DNA of 21,898 nucleotides. Origin: Lysobacterales bacterium. GTDB lineage: Bacteria; Pseudomonadota; Gammaproteobacteria; Xanthomonadales; SZUA-36. The position numbers were made by a program, and so were the translations under genes. The notes beneath the pieces are model-generated. The model worked only from the letters and a program-made list of their open reading frames with translations, was not told where the DNA came from and searched no databases. The stretch lies in assembly GCA_021648045.1 (NCBI GenBank), contig JAKITM010000037.1, positions 1-21,898 on the forward strand. Direction: 5' to 3'. Below, in pieces: positions 15,423 to 21,898 of this stretch; position 1 is the first letter of the stretch, and each line of letters opens with the position of its first letter.

Positions 15423-15665
15423 TTAATTTTCTACATCGTCGAAATCGAATACCAAATTACCTTCTTGATAATCTTTTACAAGCTTGGCTGCCTCGGTGTA
15501 TTGATTATCAGGGATACGTAAAATATAAACATCGGATGCGGGTAGCTCACCAAGACCTCCCACAAGAAATTCACCGCTGGATTCTACTGCAAAACCTTCG
15601 TTTTGTAATAGACTATTAACAATTTGGGCTTCCATGTAATCGGGTGATTTGAATACTTTTTTCAT
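15423..15665 (-). CDS. small DUF2007-family protein
   Basis: An 80-residue soluble protein beginning MKKVFKSPDYMEAQIVNSLLQNEG. A short strand, a helix that covers 'A-Q-I-V-x-S-L-L', then G-F-x-V-E-S-S-G-E and a late V-Y-I-L-R-I-P strand are the pattern of the DUF2007 family, sometimes named 'putative signal transducing protein'. The function is unknown, and no catalytic residues are evident. It has an acidic tail (FDFDDVEN). It lies downstream of the rplQ terminator on the same strand, so it is either read through from the alpha operon at low level or has its own promoter in the 75-bp gap. Confidence 0.8.
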   Translation of the reverse strand: MKKVFKSPDYMEAQIVNSLLQNEGFAVESSGEFLVGGLGELPASDVYILRIPDNQYTEAAKLVKDYQEGNLVFDFDDVEN

Positions 15666-15688
15666 TAGCTATTATTTAATCTTAGACT

Positions 15689-15719
15689 AAAAAAAACCCG
15701 GTATATGCCGGGTTTTTTT
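15689..15719 (-). terminator. intrinsic terminator of the alpha operon
   Basis: On the minus strand a GC-rich stem, CCCGGC-ATAT-ACCGGG (15697-15712), is followed by eight or more T residues and preceded by an A-tract. It sits 22 bp past the rplQ stop and is a strong, formally bidirectional rho-independent terminator. Confidence 0.9.
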
Positions 15720-15740
15720 ATTTATCACTTGAGTTGAAAC

Positions 15741-16130
15741 TTATTCAGTATCAGCGACAGTTTCTTCGGCCTTAGGTCTATCAACCAATTCTACGATGGC
15801 CATCGGGGCTTTATCGCCGGTACGATAACCACATTTGAGAATACGCAGATAGCCACCGGGGCGTTCAACATAACGCGGACCCAGATCGGTAAATAATTTA
15901 CCTACGGCTTCTTTGTCCCGCAGGCGATCAAAGGCCAGCCGGCGATGAGCGACGCTGTCTTCTTTGGCTAAAGTAATTAAAGGTTCTGCAACACGACGCA
16001 GTTCCTTTGCTTTAGGCAAAGTAGTTTTAATGATTTCGTGCTTAAACAGTGACGAGGCCATGTTTTTAAACATAGCTTTACGATGTGAACTGTTACGATT
16101 TAGTTTACGTCCGGACTTTTTATGACGCAT
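15741..16130 (-). CDS. rplQ: 50S ribosomal protein L17
   Basis: A 129-residue large-subunit protein located near the exit of the peptide tunnel. It opens with the classic MRHKKSGRKLNRNSSHRKAM and continues with KTTLPKAKELRRVAEPLITLAKED. Its C-terminal tail is short and acidic (AEETVADTE). It is the last gene of the alpha operon, 26 bp after rpoA and just before the terminator. Confidence 0.98.
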   Translation of the reverse strand: MRHKKSGRKLNRNSSHRKAMFKNMASSLFKHEIIKTTLPKAKELRRVAEPLITLAKEDSVAHRRLAFDRLRDKEAVGKLFTDLGPRYVERPGGYLRILKCGYRTGDKAPMAIVELVDRPKAEETVADTE

Positions 16131-16156
16131 TGTATTTTCCTGTTATCAGTGGCGAC

Positions 16157-17146
16157 TTATATGCTTGTTTGTAACGAAGCAGGTGGCCAGTTTTCCAATT
16201 TCATTCCCAATGACAACTCATGAGAAGCGAGTACATCTTTAATCTCGGTTAATGATTTCTTACCAAGATTCGGGGTTTTGAGTAATTCAACTTCGGTGCG
16301 CTGTACCAAGTCACCGATGTATAGAATGCTTTCTGCTTTCAGGCAGTTGGTTGAACGAACGGTAAGTTCCAGATCGTCAATCGGTTGTAGCAGAATCGGA
16401 TCAACTTCGATCTCAGGCTCTACTTCTTCTACCTTAGCCCGTTTTTCAAAATCGATGAAGACAAACATCTGGTCAACCAAAATATTCGCTGCGAGTTTAA
16501 CCGCTTCTTCGCAATCTACCGTACCATCAGTTTCGATATCCATGGTGAGACTGTCGAGATTGGTGCGCTGCTCTACACGGGCCGCTTCAACTTCATAAGA
16601 CACGCGTCGAATAGGTGAGAATGAAGCGTCCAGCATTAGTGCGCCGATTGAACGACTTTCTTCAGACTCATCCTTACTGCGGATAGCCGGACGGTAACCA
16701 ACGCCTTTTTCGACTTTGATTTCCATATTCAGCGAACCGTCTTTGCTCAAGTTTGCAAGCAAATGATCAGGATTTACAATTTCTATATCGTGATCAACAA
16801 TTATATCGCCAGCAGTTACCGCACCAGGACCATTTTTTGACAGGCGTAATACCGCAGATTCATGCTCGTGCATAATCAGCGCAACACCTTTGAGATTCAG
16901 CATGACCTCAATGATGTCTTCCTGCAAATTCTCAATGGTTGTGTACTCATGACTGACACCATCAATGGTGACCTCAGTAATGGCACAGCCAGGGATTGAT
17001 GATAACAGTACACGCCGCAGGGCATTGCCCAGCGTGTGTCCAAAACCGCGTTCAAGCGGTTCCAGCTTAACCCGTGAACGGGTTGGGCTGATTTCATCGA
17101 CGATAACCCCAGTGGGTTTCAACATTTTTTCAGTAACATCCAGCAT
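16157..17146 (-). CDS. rpoA: DNA-directed RNA polymerase subunit alpha
   Basis: A 329-residue polymerase assembly subunit, the same length as E. coli RpoA. The N-terminal dimerisation domain shows RGFGHTLGNALRRVLLSSIPG and EVEAARVEQRTNLDSL. A linker rich in Glu/Pro leads to the C-terminal DNA- and activator-binding domain (about 248-329). There RSTNCLKAESILYIGDLVQR and LGKKSLTEIKDVL carry the residues used for UP-element and activator contacts. An AGAGAGG ribosome site lies just upstream. There is a 74-bp gap after rpsD, the largest inside this operon. Confidence 0.99.
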   Translation of the reverse strand: MLDVTEKMLKPTGVIVDEISPTRSRVKLEPLERGFGHTLGNALRRVLLSSIPGCAITEVTIDGVSHEYTTIENLQEDIIEVMLNLKGVALIMHEHESAVLRLSKNGPGAVTAGDIIVDHDIEIVNPDHLLANLSKDGSLNMEIKVEKGVGYRPAIRSKDESEESRSIGALMLDASFSPIRRVSYEVEAARVEQRTNLDSLTMDIETDGTVDCEEAVKLAANILVDQMFVFIDFEKRAKVEEVEPEIEVDPILLQPIDDLELTVRSTNCLKAESILYIGDLVQRTEVELLKTPNLGKKSLTEIKDVLASHELSLGMKLENWPPASLQTSI

Positions 17147-17220
17147 GGATGCGGCCTCTCTGTATCAGCGACAAGAAAGCAGCCAAGGAAAATACACCCG
17201 GCCACAGATTGTCTGGGTTA

Positions 17221-17847
17221 TTACTTGGAGTAAAGCTCTACGATCAGGTTTTCGTTGATATCAACTGGTAAATCATCCCGTAATGGCAATGCTTTGAAGA
17301 TACCTTCTTTTTTCTTGCTATCAACATCTACCCATTCCGGGGCAAGATCCAGCTCTTTGGAAATCCGCAGGGCTTCTTCGATCCGGAGTTGTTTTTTGGC
17401 TTTCTCACGAACATTTACTGTGTCACCAGCTTTAACCTGGTAGGAAGCAATATTAACCAACTTGTCATTAACCAAAATTGATTTATGGCTAACTAATTGG
17501 CGTGCTTCTGAGCGAGTTACCGCATAGCCCATCCGATAAACTACATTATCCAGACGGCCTTCGAGTAACTGCAGCAGGTTGCTACCGGTAGCACCTTTAA
17601 TCCGTGCTGCCTTTTTGTAGTAGTTACGGAACTGTTTTTCAAGCACTCCATAAATACGACGAACTTTCTGTTTTTCACGCAACTGCAATGCATAATCAGA
17701 CAAACGCTGGCGACGACCGCCGGCTTTTGTACCAGGTACCTGGTCTAATTTACATTTTGATTCCAATCCACGAACTGGGCTCTTTAAAAAGAGATCCACG
17801 CCTTCGCGACGGGCAAGTTTACATGTAGGTCCTATATATCTAGCCAT
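17221..17847 (-). CDS. rpsD: 30S ribosomal protein S4
   Basis: A 208-residue primary 16S rRNA-binding protein that nucleates 30S assembly. In E. coli it also represses the alpha operon by binding the leader before rpsM. The start is the ATG at 17845-17847 giving MARYIGPTCKLARREG; an open frame extends 14 codons further upstream but is not conserved. The S4 RNA-binding domain is clear (GRLDNVVYRMGYAVTRSEAR, then VSHKSILVN). It starts 11 bp after the rpsK stop. Confidence 0.98.
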   Translation of the reverse strand: MARYIGPTCKLARREGVDLFLKSPVRGLESKCKLDQVPGTKAGGRRQRLSDYALQLREKQKVRRIYGVLEKQFRNYYKKAARIKGATGSNLLQLLEGRLDNVVYRMGYAVTRSEARQLVSHKSILVNDKLVNIASYQVKAGDTVNVREKAKKQLRIEEALRISKELDLAPEWVDVDSKKKEGIFKALPLRDDLPVDINENLIVELYSK

Positions 17848-17858
17848 GATTTCAGTCC

Positions 17859-18248
17859 TTACACACGACGTTTCTTGGGTGGGCGACAACCGTTATGGGG
17901 AATCGGTGTCACATCCAAGATACTGGTAATTTTATAACCGACGGCATTCAGTGCGCGTACGGAAGATTCACGACCTGGGCCTGGGCCTTTTACCCTAACT
18001 TCCAGATTCTGCAGACCGAATTCCAATGCGGCTTTGCCAGCATTTTCGGCAGCTACCTGCGCAGCGAACGGGGTACTCTTACGCGAACCACGGAAGCCCG
18101 CACCACCGGCGGTTGCCCACGCAAGTGCATTACCCTGACGATCGGTAATCATAATAATAGTATTGTTAAATGATGCATGCACATGTGCTATGCCATCAAC
18201 AATGGTTTTTTTGACCTTTTTACGAGGCTTGGTACTCGGCTTTGCCAT
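17859..18248 (-). CDS. rpsK: 30S ribosomal protein S11
   Basis: A 129-residue small-subunit protein of the platform, near the mRNA exit and the E site. Recognised by the basic N-terminus followed by GIAHVHASFNNTIIMITDRQGN, the segment GGAGFRGSRKSTPFAAQ, and the C-terminal ITSILDVTPIPHNGCRPPKK. It starts 18 bp after the rpsM stop, within the alpha operon. Confidence 0.99.
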   Translation of the reverse strand: MAKPSTKPRKKVKKTIVDGIAHVHASFNNTIIMITDRQGNALAWATAGGAGFRGSRKSTPFAAQVAAENAGKAALEFGLQNLEVRVKGPGPGRESSVRALNAVGYKITSILDVTPIPHNGCRPPKKRRV

Positions 18249-18266
18249 AATTGCTCTCGCTAATCC

Positions 18267-18623
18267 TTAACGTTTAATTGGCCGCTTCGGACCCTTACGG
18301 GTACGGGCGTTATTCTTAGTATGCTGTCCACGGACTGGCAAACCACGACGATGACGAATGCCACGATAACAACCAAGGTCCATAAGACGCTTAATGTTCA
18401 TCGCAACTTCACGCCGCAGATCGCCTTCAACAAATAGCTTGGCAACTTCTGAGCGTAAGTTCTCGACTTCGGGATCGGTTAGATCACGAATTTTAACAGT
18501 CGGCTCTACACCAGCTGAACTACAAACCTGGTACGCCCGTGTACGGCCGATACCATAGATACTTGTTAAACCAATCCATATATGCTTCTGAACTGGTAAG
18601 TTGACACCCGCTATGCGAGCCAT
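18267..18623 (-). CDS. rpsM: 30S ribosomal protein S13
   Basis: A 118-residue protein of the 30S head that contacts the 50S subunit and the P-site tRNA. It opens MARIAGVNLPVQKHIWIGLTSIYGIGRTRA and has the basic C-terminal tail RHRRGLPVRGQHTKNNARTR. Its ATG has a clear CAGGAG ribosome site. It is the first gene of the alpha operon, preceded by a 108-bp AT-rich gap with a possible promoter and leader. Confidence 0.99.
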   Translation of the reverse strand: MARIAGVNLPVQKHIWIGLTSIYGIGRTRAYQVCSSAGVEPTVKIRDLTDPEVENLRSEVAKLFVEGDLRREVAMNIKRLMDLGCYRGIRHRRGLPVRGQHTKNNARTRKGPKRPIKR

Positions 18624-18701
18624 CGCATTCTCCTGAAATTTCTTGCAGCTTGGATTCCCCTAACGGGTTTAGCCAAACGGCGTATTGTAACCTAAATTAT
18701 A
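18624..18701 (-). promoter_or_regulatory. possible alpha-operon promoter and leader upstream of rpsM
   Basis: On the minus strand a perfect TATAAT (18701 down to 18696) lies in an AT-rich stretch, but the -35 is poor. The ~65 bases that follow can form alternative small stems, GTTT-GGCT-AAAC versus CTAA-ACCCG-TTAG, which share the CTAA/AAAC bases. In E. coli this position holds the S4-binding pseudoknot that controls the operon. I cannot show the same fold here. Confidence 0.35.
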
Positions 18702-18731
18702 ATATTATTAAAGATAATTACCGATCTAAAA

Positions 18732-18848
18732 TTAACCCTGACGCTGTTTATGTTTCTTATCTTTACTACAGATAACAAACAGAACACGCTTGCGTCGAAC
18801 AATTTTACAATCGCGACAAATTTTCTTTACTGAAGCTTGAACTTTCAT
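18732..18848 (-). CDS. rpmJ: 50S ribosomal protein L36
   Basis: A small 38-residue protein read directly from the secY-rpsM gap, starting at the ATG 18846-18848 and ending at TAA 18732-18734. It begins MKVQASVKKICRDCKIVRRK and ends KHKQRQG. The zinc-ribbon ligands Cys11, Cys14, Cys27 and His33 are all present, so this is the zinc-binding form. Gln4 replaces the usual Arg (MKVRASVKK), and RVLFVICSKDKK is a little diverged. A Shine-Dalgarno (CGGAGAAAAACG) precedes it. It ends the spc operon, 45 bp after secY. Confidence 0.97.
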   Translation of the reverse strand: MKVQASVKKICRDCKIVRRKRVLFVICSKDKKHKQRQG

Positions 18849-18862
18849 CGTTTTTCTCCGTG

Positions 18863-18882
18863 GTGTCTCATCATGCAGACAC
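18863..18882 (-). other. small hairpin between secY and rpmJ
   Basis: GTGTCT (18863-18868) and AGACAC (18877-18882) form a perfect 6-bp stem with an 8-base loop, ending 14 bp before the rpmJ start. There is no T-tract, so it is more likely an RNA processing or translation-modulating stem than a terminator. Confidence 0.3.
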
Positions 18883-18893
18883 TCTTTCAATAC

Positions 18894-20255
18894 TTAGCGC
18901 CGGACAACCCCGGAACGACCATAAGATTTCAAATTGGTCTTCTTCATCACCCCATCGTACTGATGGGAAACTAGATGCGCCTGAACCTGTGACATGAAAT
19001 CCATAATCACAACAACAATAATCAACAACGAAGTACCACCAAAGTAAAATGGCACATTCCACATTGCGATTAGGAAACCGGGTAACAAACAAACTGCTAC
19101 CAGATATGCTGCACCAACTGCGGTCAACCGGGATAATACCCGATCTACATATTCTGCGGTTTGCTTACCTGGACGAATCCCTGGTATAAACGCACCGGAT
19201 TTCTTCAAGTTGTCTGCGGTTTCCTTAGAATTGAAAACAATCGCAGTATAGAAGAAGCAGAAAAACACAATCAGTACTGAATAAAATACAGAGTACGGTA
19301 AGGTACCCGGGGTTAGGGCTGCGGACACATCCTGCAACCATCGAGCCCCGATCGATTGCCCAAACCAGGTTGCAATGGTGGCTGGAAACATCACCAGCGC
19401 CGATGCAAAAATGGCTGGAATAACACCTGACATATTCACTTTTAAGGGTAAATGCGTGGCATTATTTTGATAAGCAACTCGGCCCTGACGACGCGCATAG
19501 TTGACTGTAATCTTACGCTGCCCGCGCTCAACAAAGACCACAAAGGCAATTGTTGCGAAGGCAAGTACGCCCAGAAACAGAACAATTAGCGGTGACAACT
19601 GGCCGTTCTGTGCCAATGTTAATGTTCCACCAATAGCGGAAGGCAAGCCTGCAACAATACCGGCAAAAATGATCAGGGAAATACCGTTGCCGATACCTCT
19701 CTCGGTTATCTGCTCACCCAGCCACATCAGGAACATAGTACCTGCTGTAAGTGAAACAATTGCTGTAAACAAGAAACCAAAGCCTGGTGTCATTACAATG
19801 GGTAATGCCGCACCCGCGCCACTCTGGGCTTGTAGTGCGAAAGCCACACCGCCACCCTGAAGTGCTGCTAATACCAGCGTAAATATTCGCGTGTACTGGG
19901 TAATTTTATTGCGTCCAGCCTGACCTTCTTTTTTCAGTTGCGCCAGGTGTGGAATCGCCGAGGTCATTAATTGGATAATAATAGATGCCGAAATATACGG
20001 CATTACACCCAGTGCAAATAACGAAAAGCGTTCCAGCGCGCCACCGGAAAACATATTGAACATATCAATAATGGTGCCTTCTTGCGAGTCCATCAGCGCT
20101 GCCAATGCCGCAGGATTAACTCCCGGTACCGGTATAAAAGTACCAATACGGAACACTATCAGTGCAGCGATGACAAACAGGATACGCCGCCGAAGTTCTT
20201 TCAGCCGACCCATGCTTCCCAGTGTATCTGCGATTTGTGAAGCGTTACCGACCAT
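18894..20255 (-). CDS. secY: preprotein translocase subunit SecY
   Basis: The central channel of the SecYEG translocon, which exports unfolded proteins and inserts membrane proteins. At 453 residues it is the usual length, with ten predicted membrane segments. Conserved marks include NMFSGGALERFSLFALGVMPYISASIIIQL (plug and second segment), GEQITERGIGNGISLIIF, FVERGQRKITVNYARRQ (cytosolic loop), and FFYTAIVFNSKETADNLKKSGAFIPGIRPG. The ATG shares one base with the rplO stop (TAATG), so the two are translationally coupled. Confidence 0.99.
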   Translation of the reverse strand: MVGNASQIADTLGSMGRLKELRRRILFVIAALIVFRIGTFIPVPGVNPAALAALMDSQEGTIIDMFNMFSGGALERFSLFALGVMPYISASIIIQLMTSAIPHLAQLKKEGQAGRNKITQYTRIFTLVLAALQGGGVAFALQAQSGAGAALPIVMTPGFGFLFTAIVSLTAGTMFLMWLGEQITERGIGNGISLIIFAGIVAGLPSAIGGTLTLAQNGQLSPLIVLFLGVLAFATIAFVVFVERGQRKITVNYARRQGRVAYQNNATHLPLKVNMSGVIPAIFASALVMFPATIATWFGQSIGARWLQDVSAALTPGTLPYSVFYSVLIVFFCFFYTAIVFNSKETADNLKKSGAFIPGIRPGKQTAEYVDRVLSRLTAVGAAYLVAVCLLPGFLIAMWNVPFYFGGTSLLIIVVVIMDFMSQVQAHLVSHQYDGVMKKTNLKSYGRSGVVRR

Positions 20256-20686
20256 TATTCGACCTTACCACCAGCAGCTTCAATGGCCGCTGTTGCGCCT
20301 TTAGTGGCCAATATACCTTGCAAAGTAATTGCCCGGGTAATTTCACCGGTGTTAATAACTTTAACTTTCTTGATTCTGCGACTAACTATTCCTGCTTCAA
20401 CCAGCACTTCAAAGTCGATTACATCAGCTTTTAATACTTCCAGCTGATACAAGCGAACTTCTTCTGAAAACTTAGCGGTACGCGAGGCAAAGCCAATTTT
20501 TGGCAAACGGCGATGCAAAGGCATCTGACCACCTTCAAAACCGATTTTAGGCATACCACCAGAACGCGATTTCTGACCTTTATGGCCACGACCACCGGTT
20601 TTACCGAGGCCTGACCCAATGCCGCGTCCACGGCGTTTTGCATTTGTTTTACTACCCGGTGCCGGGCTTAATGTATTCATTTTCAT
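20255..20686 (-). CDS. rplO: 50S ribosomal protein L15
   Basis: A 143-residue late-assembly protein of the large subunit. It begins MKMNTLSPAPGSK, matching the MRLNTLSPAEGSK of E. coli, and continues with the glycine-rich, basic RGRGIGSGLGKTGGRGHKGQ that threads into 23S rRNA. It ends in a compact domain (VIDFEVLVEAGIVSRRIKKVKVI). It lies 43 bp after rpmD and overlaps secY by one base. Confidence 0.99.
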   Translation of the reverse strand: MKMNTLSPAPGSKTNAKRRGRGIGSGLGKTGGRGHKGQKSRSGGMPKIGFEGGQMPLHRRLPKIGFASRTAKFSEEVRLYQLEVLKADVIDFEVLVEAGIVSRRIKKVKVINTGEITRAITLQGILATKGATAAIEAAGGKVE

Positions 20687-20729
20687 TTTCGTACTTTCCT
20701 ATTTTGGAGCGCAAAAGAATCGCTGATAT

Positions 20730-20915
20730 TCAGGCGTCTTCCACTCGTACCAGGTAATTAACCTTATTGACCATGCCTCGTGTTGAAGGTGTATCTTCGA
20801 CTACAACCGTATGGTTGATGCGACGAAGACCTAAACCTCGAACGGTTTCACGGTGACTTCCAATAGTGCCGTTAGTTGAACGGACCAGGGTTACTTTCAT
20901 CTGTTTCTTAGCCAT
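20730..20915 (-). CDS. rpmD: 50S ribosomal protein L30
   Basis: A 61-residue large-subunit protein. I start it at the ATG 20913-20915 (MAKKQMKVTLVRS). The open frame runs six codons further upstream but is not conserved, and a later start at MKVTLVRS is possible. The family core is ETVRGLGLRRINHTVVVEDTPSTRGMVNKV. The first 8 bases (ATGGCTAA) overlap the end of rpsE, giving tight coupling. Confidence 0.96.
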   Translation of the reverse strand: MAKKQMKVTLVRSTNGTIGSHRETVRGLGLRRINHTVVVEDTPSTRGMVNKVNYLVRVEDA

Positions 20916-21420
20916 GATTCGCAAGTATCTCATCTACTGATTTACCACGCTTAGCAGCTACACTTTCAGGGGTCTGCATACTTTGCAGTCCTTTAATTGT
21001 GGCTCTTACGAGGTTAATCGGGTTGTTGGAACCATTACTCTTGGCGAGTACATTATGAACACCGACAGTTTCAAATACTGCACGCATCGCACCACCGGCA
21101 ATTACGCCAGTACCTTTTGATGCCGGTTGCATGTAAACACGCGAGCCACTGTGCCTTGATTTAATCGGGTGCCACAAAGTATCACCTTTAAGAGTGATAG
21201 TAATCATGTTTTGACGGGCTTTTTCCATTGACTTTTGGATTGCCAGTGGCACTTCACGCGCCTTGCCATAACCAAAACCAATTTTGCCGTTGCCATCACC
21301 GACTACACTTAATGCGGTAAAGCCGAATTGACGACCACCTTTTACAACTTTGGCAACACGGTTGACTGCCACCAGTTTTTCCAGCATGCCGTCGCCGATA
21401 TCTTTATCTCTATTCGCCAT
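20908..21420 (-). CDS. rpsE: 30S ribosomal protein S5
   Basis: A 170-residue small-subunit protein involved in translational accuracy and mRNA unwinding at the entry channel. The S5 double-stranded-RNA-binding domain is evident (LVAVNRVAKVVKGGRQFGFTALSVVGDGNG), followed by GFGYGKAREVPLAIQKSMEKAR. The C-terminal domain shows GTGVIAGGAMRAVFE, GVHNVLAKSNGSNNPINLVRAT. It starts 38 bp after rplR and overlaps rpmD by 8 bp. Confidence 0.99.
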   Translation of the reverse strand: MANRDKDIGDGMLEKLVAVNRVAKVVKGGRQFGFTALSVVGDGNGKIGFGYGKAREVPLAIQKSMEKARQNMITITLKGDTLWHPIKSRHSGSRVYMQPASKGTGVIAGGAMRAVFETVGVHNVLAKSNGSNNPINLVRATIKGLQSMQTPESVAAKRGKSVDEILANHG

Positions 21421-21458
21421 TGTACTTTTACCTGTTTATTAATCTTTAAAAAGGCTGC

Positions 21459-21815
21459 TTAGAACTGCAGACCGTTTTCGCGAGCTGCATCAGCCAGCGC
21501 TTTAATCCGTCCATGATAGCGGAAACCGGAACGATCGAATGCTACTTCTTTAATACCTGCTGCTAGGGCTTTTTTGGCTATTGCCTTACCCACAGCTATT
21601 GCAGCTTCGATGTTTTTTGTTCCCTTCAAGCCATCTCGGAGGTCTTTTTGCAGTGTGGACGCGCTAGCAATTACGGTCTGCTCAGGAGAAATTACCTGGG
21701 CATAAATGTACTTGCCGGTGCGATGTACGCTTAAACGCGGTACGCCCAAAATGCGAATCTTGGCGCGCGTCTTACGCGCGCGTCGAATGCGTGCAATGTT
21801 CTTATTAATAGCCAT
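21459..21815 (-). CDS. rplR: 50S ribosomal protein L18
   Basis: A 118-residue protein that helps attach 5S rRNA to the large subunit. It has the arginine-rich N-terminus (NIARIRRARKTRAKI) and the core RLSVHRTGKYIYAQVI. It ends AFDRSGFRYHGRIKALADAARENGLQF, as usual for the family. It starts 30 bp after the rplF stop in the spc operon. Confidence 0.99.
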   Translation of the reverse strand: MAINKNIARIRRARKTRAKIRILGVPRLSVHRTGKYIYAQVISPEQTVIASASTLQKDLRDGLKGTKNIEAAIAVGKAIAKKALAAGIKEVAFDRSGFRYHGRIKALADAARENGLQF

Positions 21816-21845
21816 GCTGATCTATCCTTCCTAGCAAGAACGCCC

Positions 21846-21898
21846 TTAGGCTTTCTTGGCTTCCTTACGAGCAACATATTCATCCGCGTAACGAACCC
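21846..21898 (-). CDS. rplF: 50S ribosomal protein L6, C-terminal end (partial)
   Basis: The last 17 codons of a leftward gene cut by the right edge: V-R-Y-A-D-E-Y-V-A-R-K-E-A-K-K-A followed by TAA at 21846-21848. The GVRYADE...KEAKK ending is diagnostic of L6, and its place before rplR matches the spc operon order. Confidence 0.93.
   Translation of the reverse strand, partial: VRYADEYVARKEAKKA

Noticed and set aside
15374..15619. 81-codon rightward frame starting in repeat C
   Set aside because: It is the complementary shadow of the DUF2007 gene and its start lies inside the palindromic repeat.
1..21898. tRNA or rRNA genes
   Set aside because: No cloverleaf-like segment with a TTC-loop motif or conserved rRNA stretch was noticed in the gaps; the intergenic space is short and accounted for.

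Overview
The window comes from a chromosome of a gammaproteobacterium, probably a marine or aquatic heterotroph. The evidence is the spc/alpha ribosomal operon order with rpmJ directly after secY, a short TypA of the enterobacterial type, DsbB, a plant-type (class II) DAHP synthase, a hutU-hutH-hutI cluster and moderate GC content. A Cellvibrionales-like genome would fit, but that lineage call is inference only.

Layout, left to right. At 1-62 is the 5' end of a leftward gene cut by the window edge, possibly a transposase. At 229-1926 is a secreted gamma-glutamyltransferase. At 2023-2627 is a VapBC toxin-antitoxin pair whose promoter carries a palindrome between the -35 and -10 boxes. The 270 bp between vapC and typA hold a long uncharacterised stem-loop and a second hairpin followed by a T-rich tract. 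typA/bipA (2898-4721) converges on a leftward dsbB-DAHP synthase pair (4843-6763), and a REP-like palindrome lies in the convergent gap. Divergent from dsbB is the histidine-utilisation cluster hutU-hutH-hutI (6875-11306), which encodes three consecutive steps from histidine to N-formimino-glutamate. No hutG/hutF or hutC lies in the window.

HutI converges on a leftward gene for a very large secreted subtilisin-like protease (11336-15256). It has a propeptide, an S8 catalytic domain with an inserted PA domain, beta-sandwich modules, a P-domain, three tandem ~82-residue repeats and a cysteine-rich tail. A 24-25 bp palindromic repeat lies a few bases past its stop codon and twice, as an inverted pair, just upstream of its start. 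This bracketing is the most unusual architecture in the window.

From 15423 to the right edge everything is leftward. There is a small DUF2007 protein, then (read right to left in transcription order) rplF(partial)-rplR-rpsE-rpmD-rplO-secY-rpmJ and rpsM-rpsK-rpsD-rpoA-rplQ, closed by a strong intrinsic terminator at 15689-15719. This block is the conserved core: ribosomal proteins of both subunits, the RNA polymerase alpha subunit and the SecY translocon. rpmJ (38 codons) is a small gene found by reading the gap between secY and rpsM. I found no tRNA, rRNA or CRISPR array. No fully novel system is evident. The best candidates for a second look are the repeat-bracketed protease, the VapBC operator and the structured DNA between vapC and typA.
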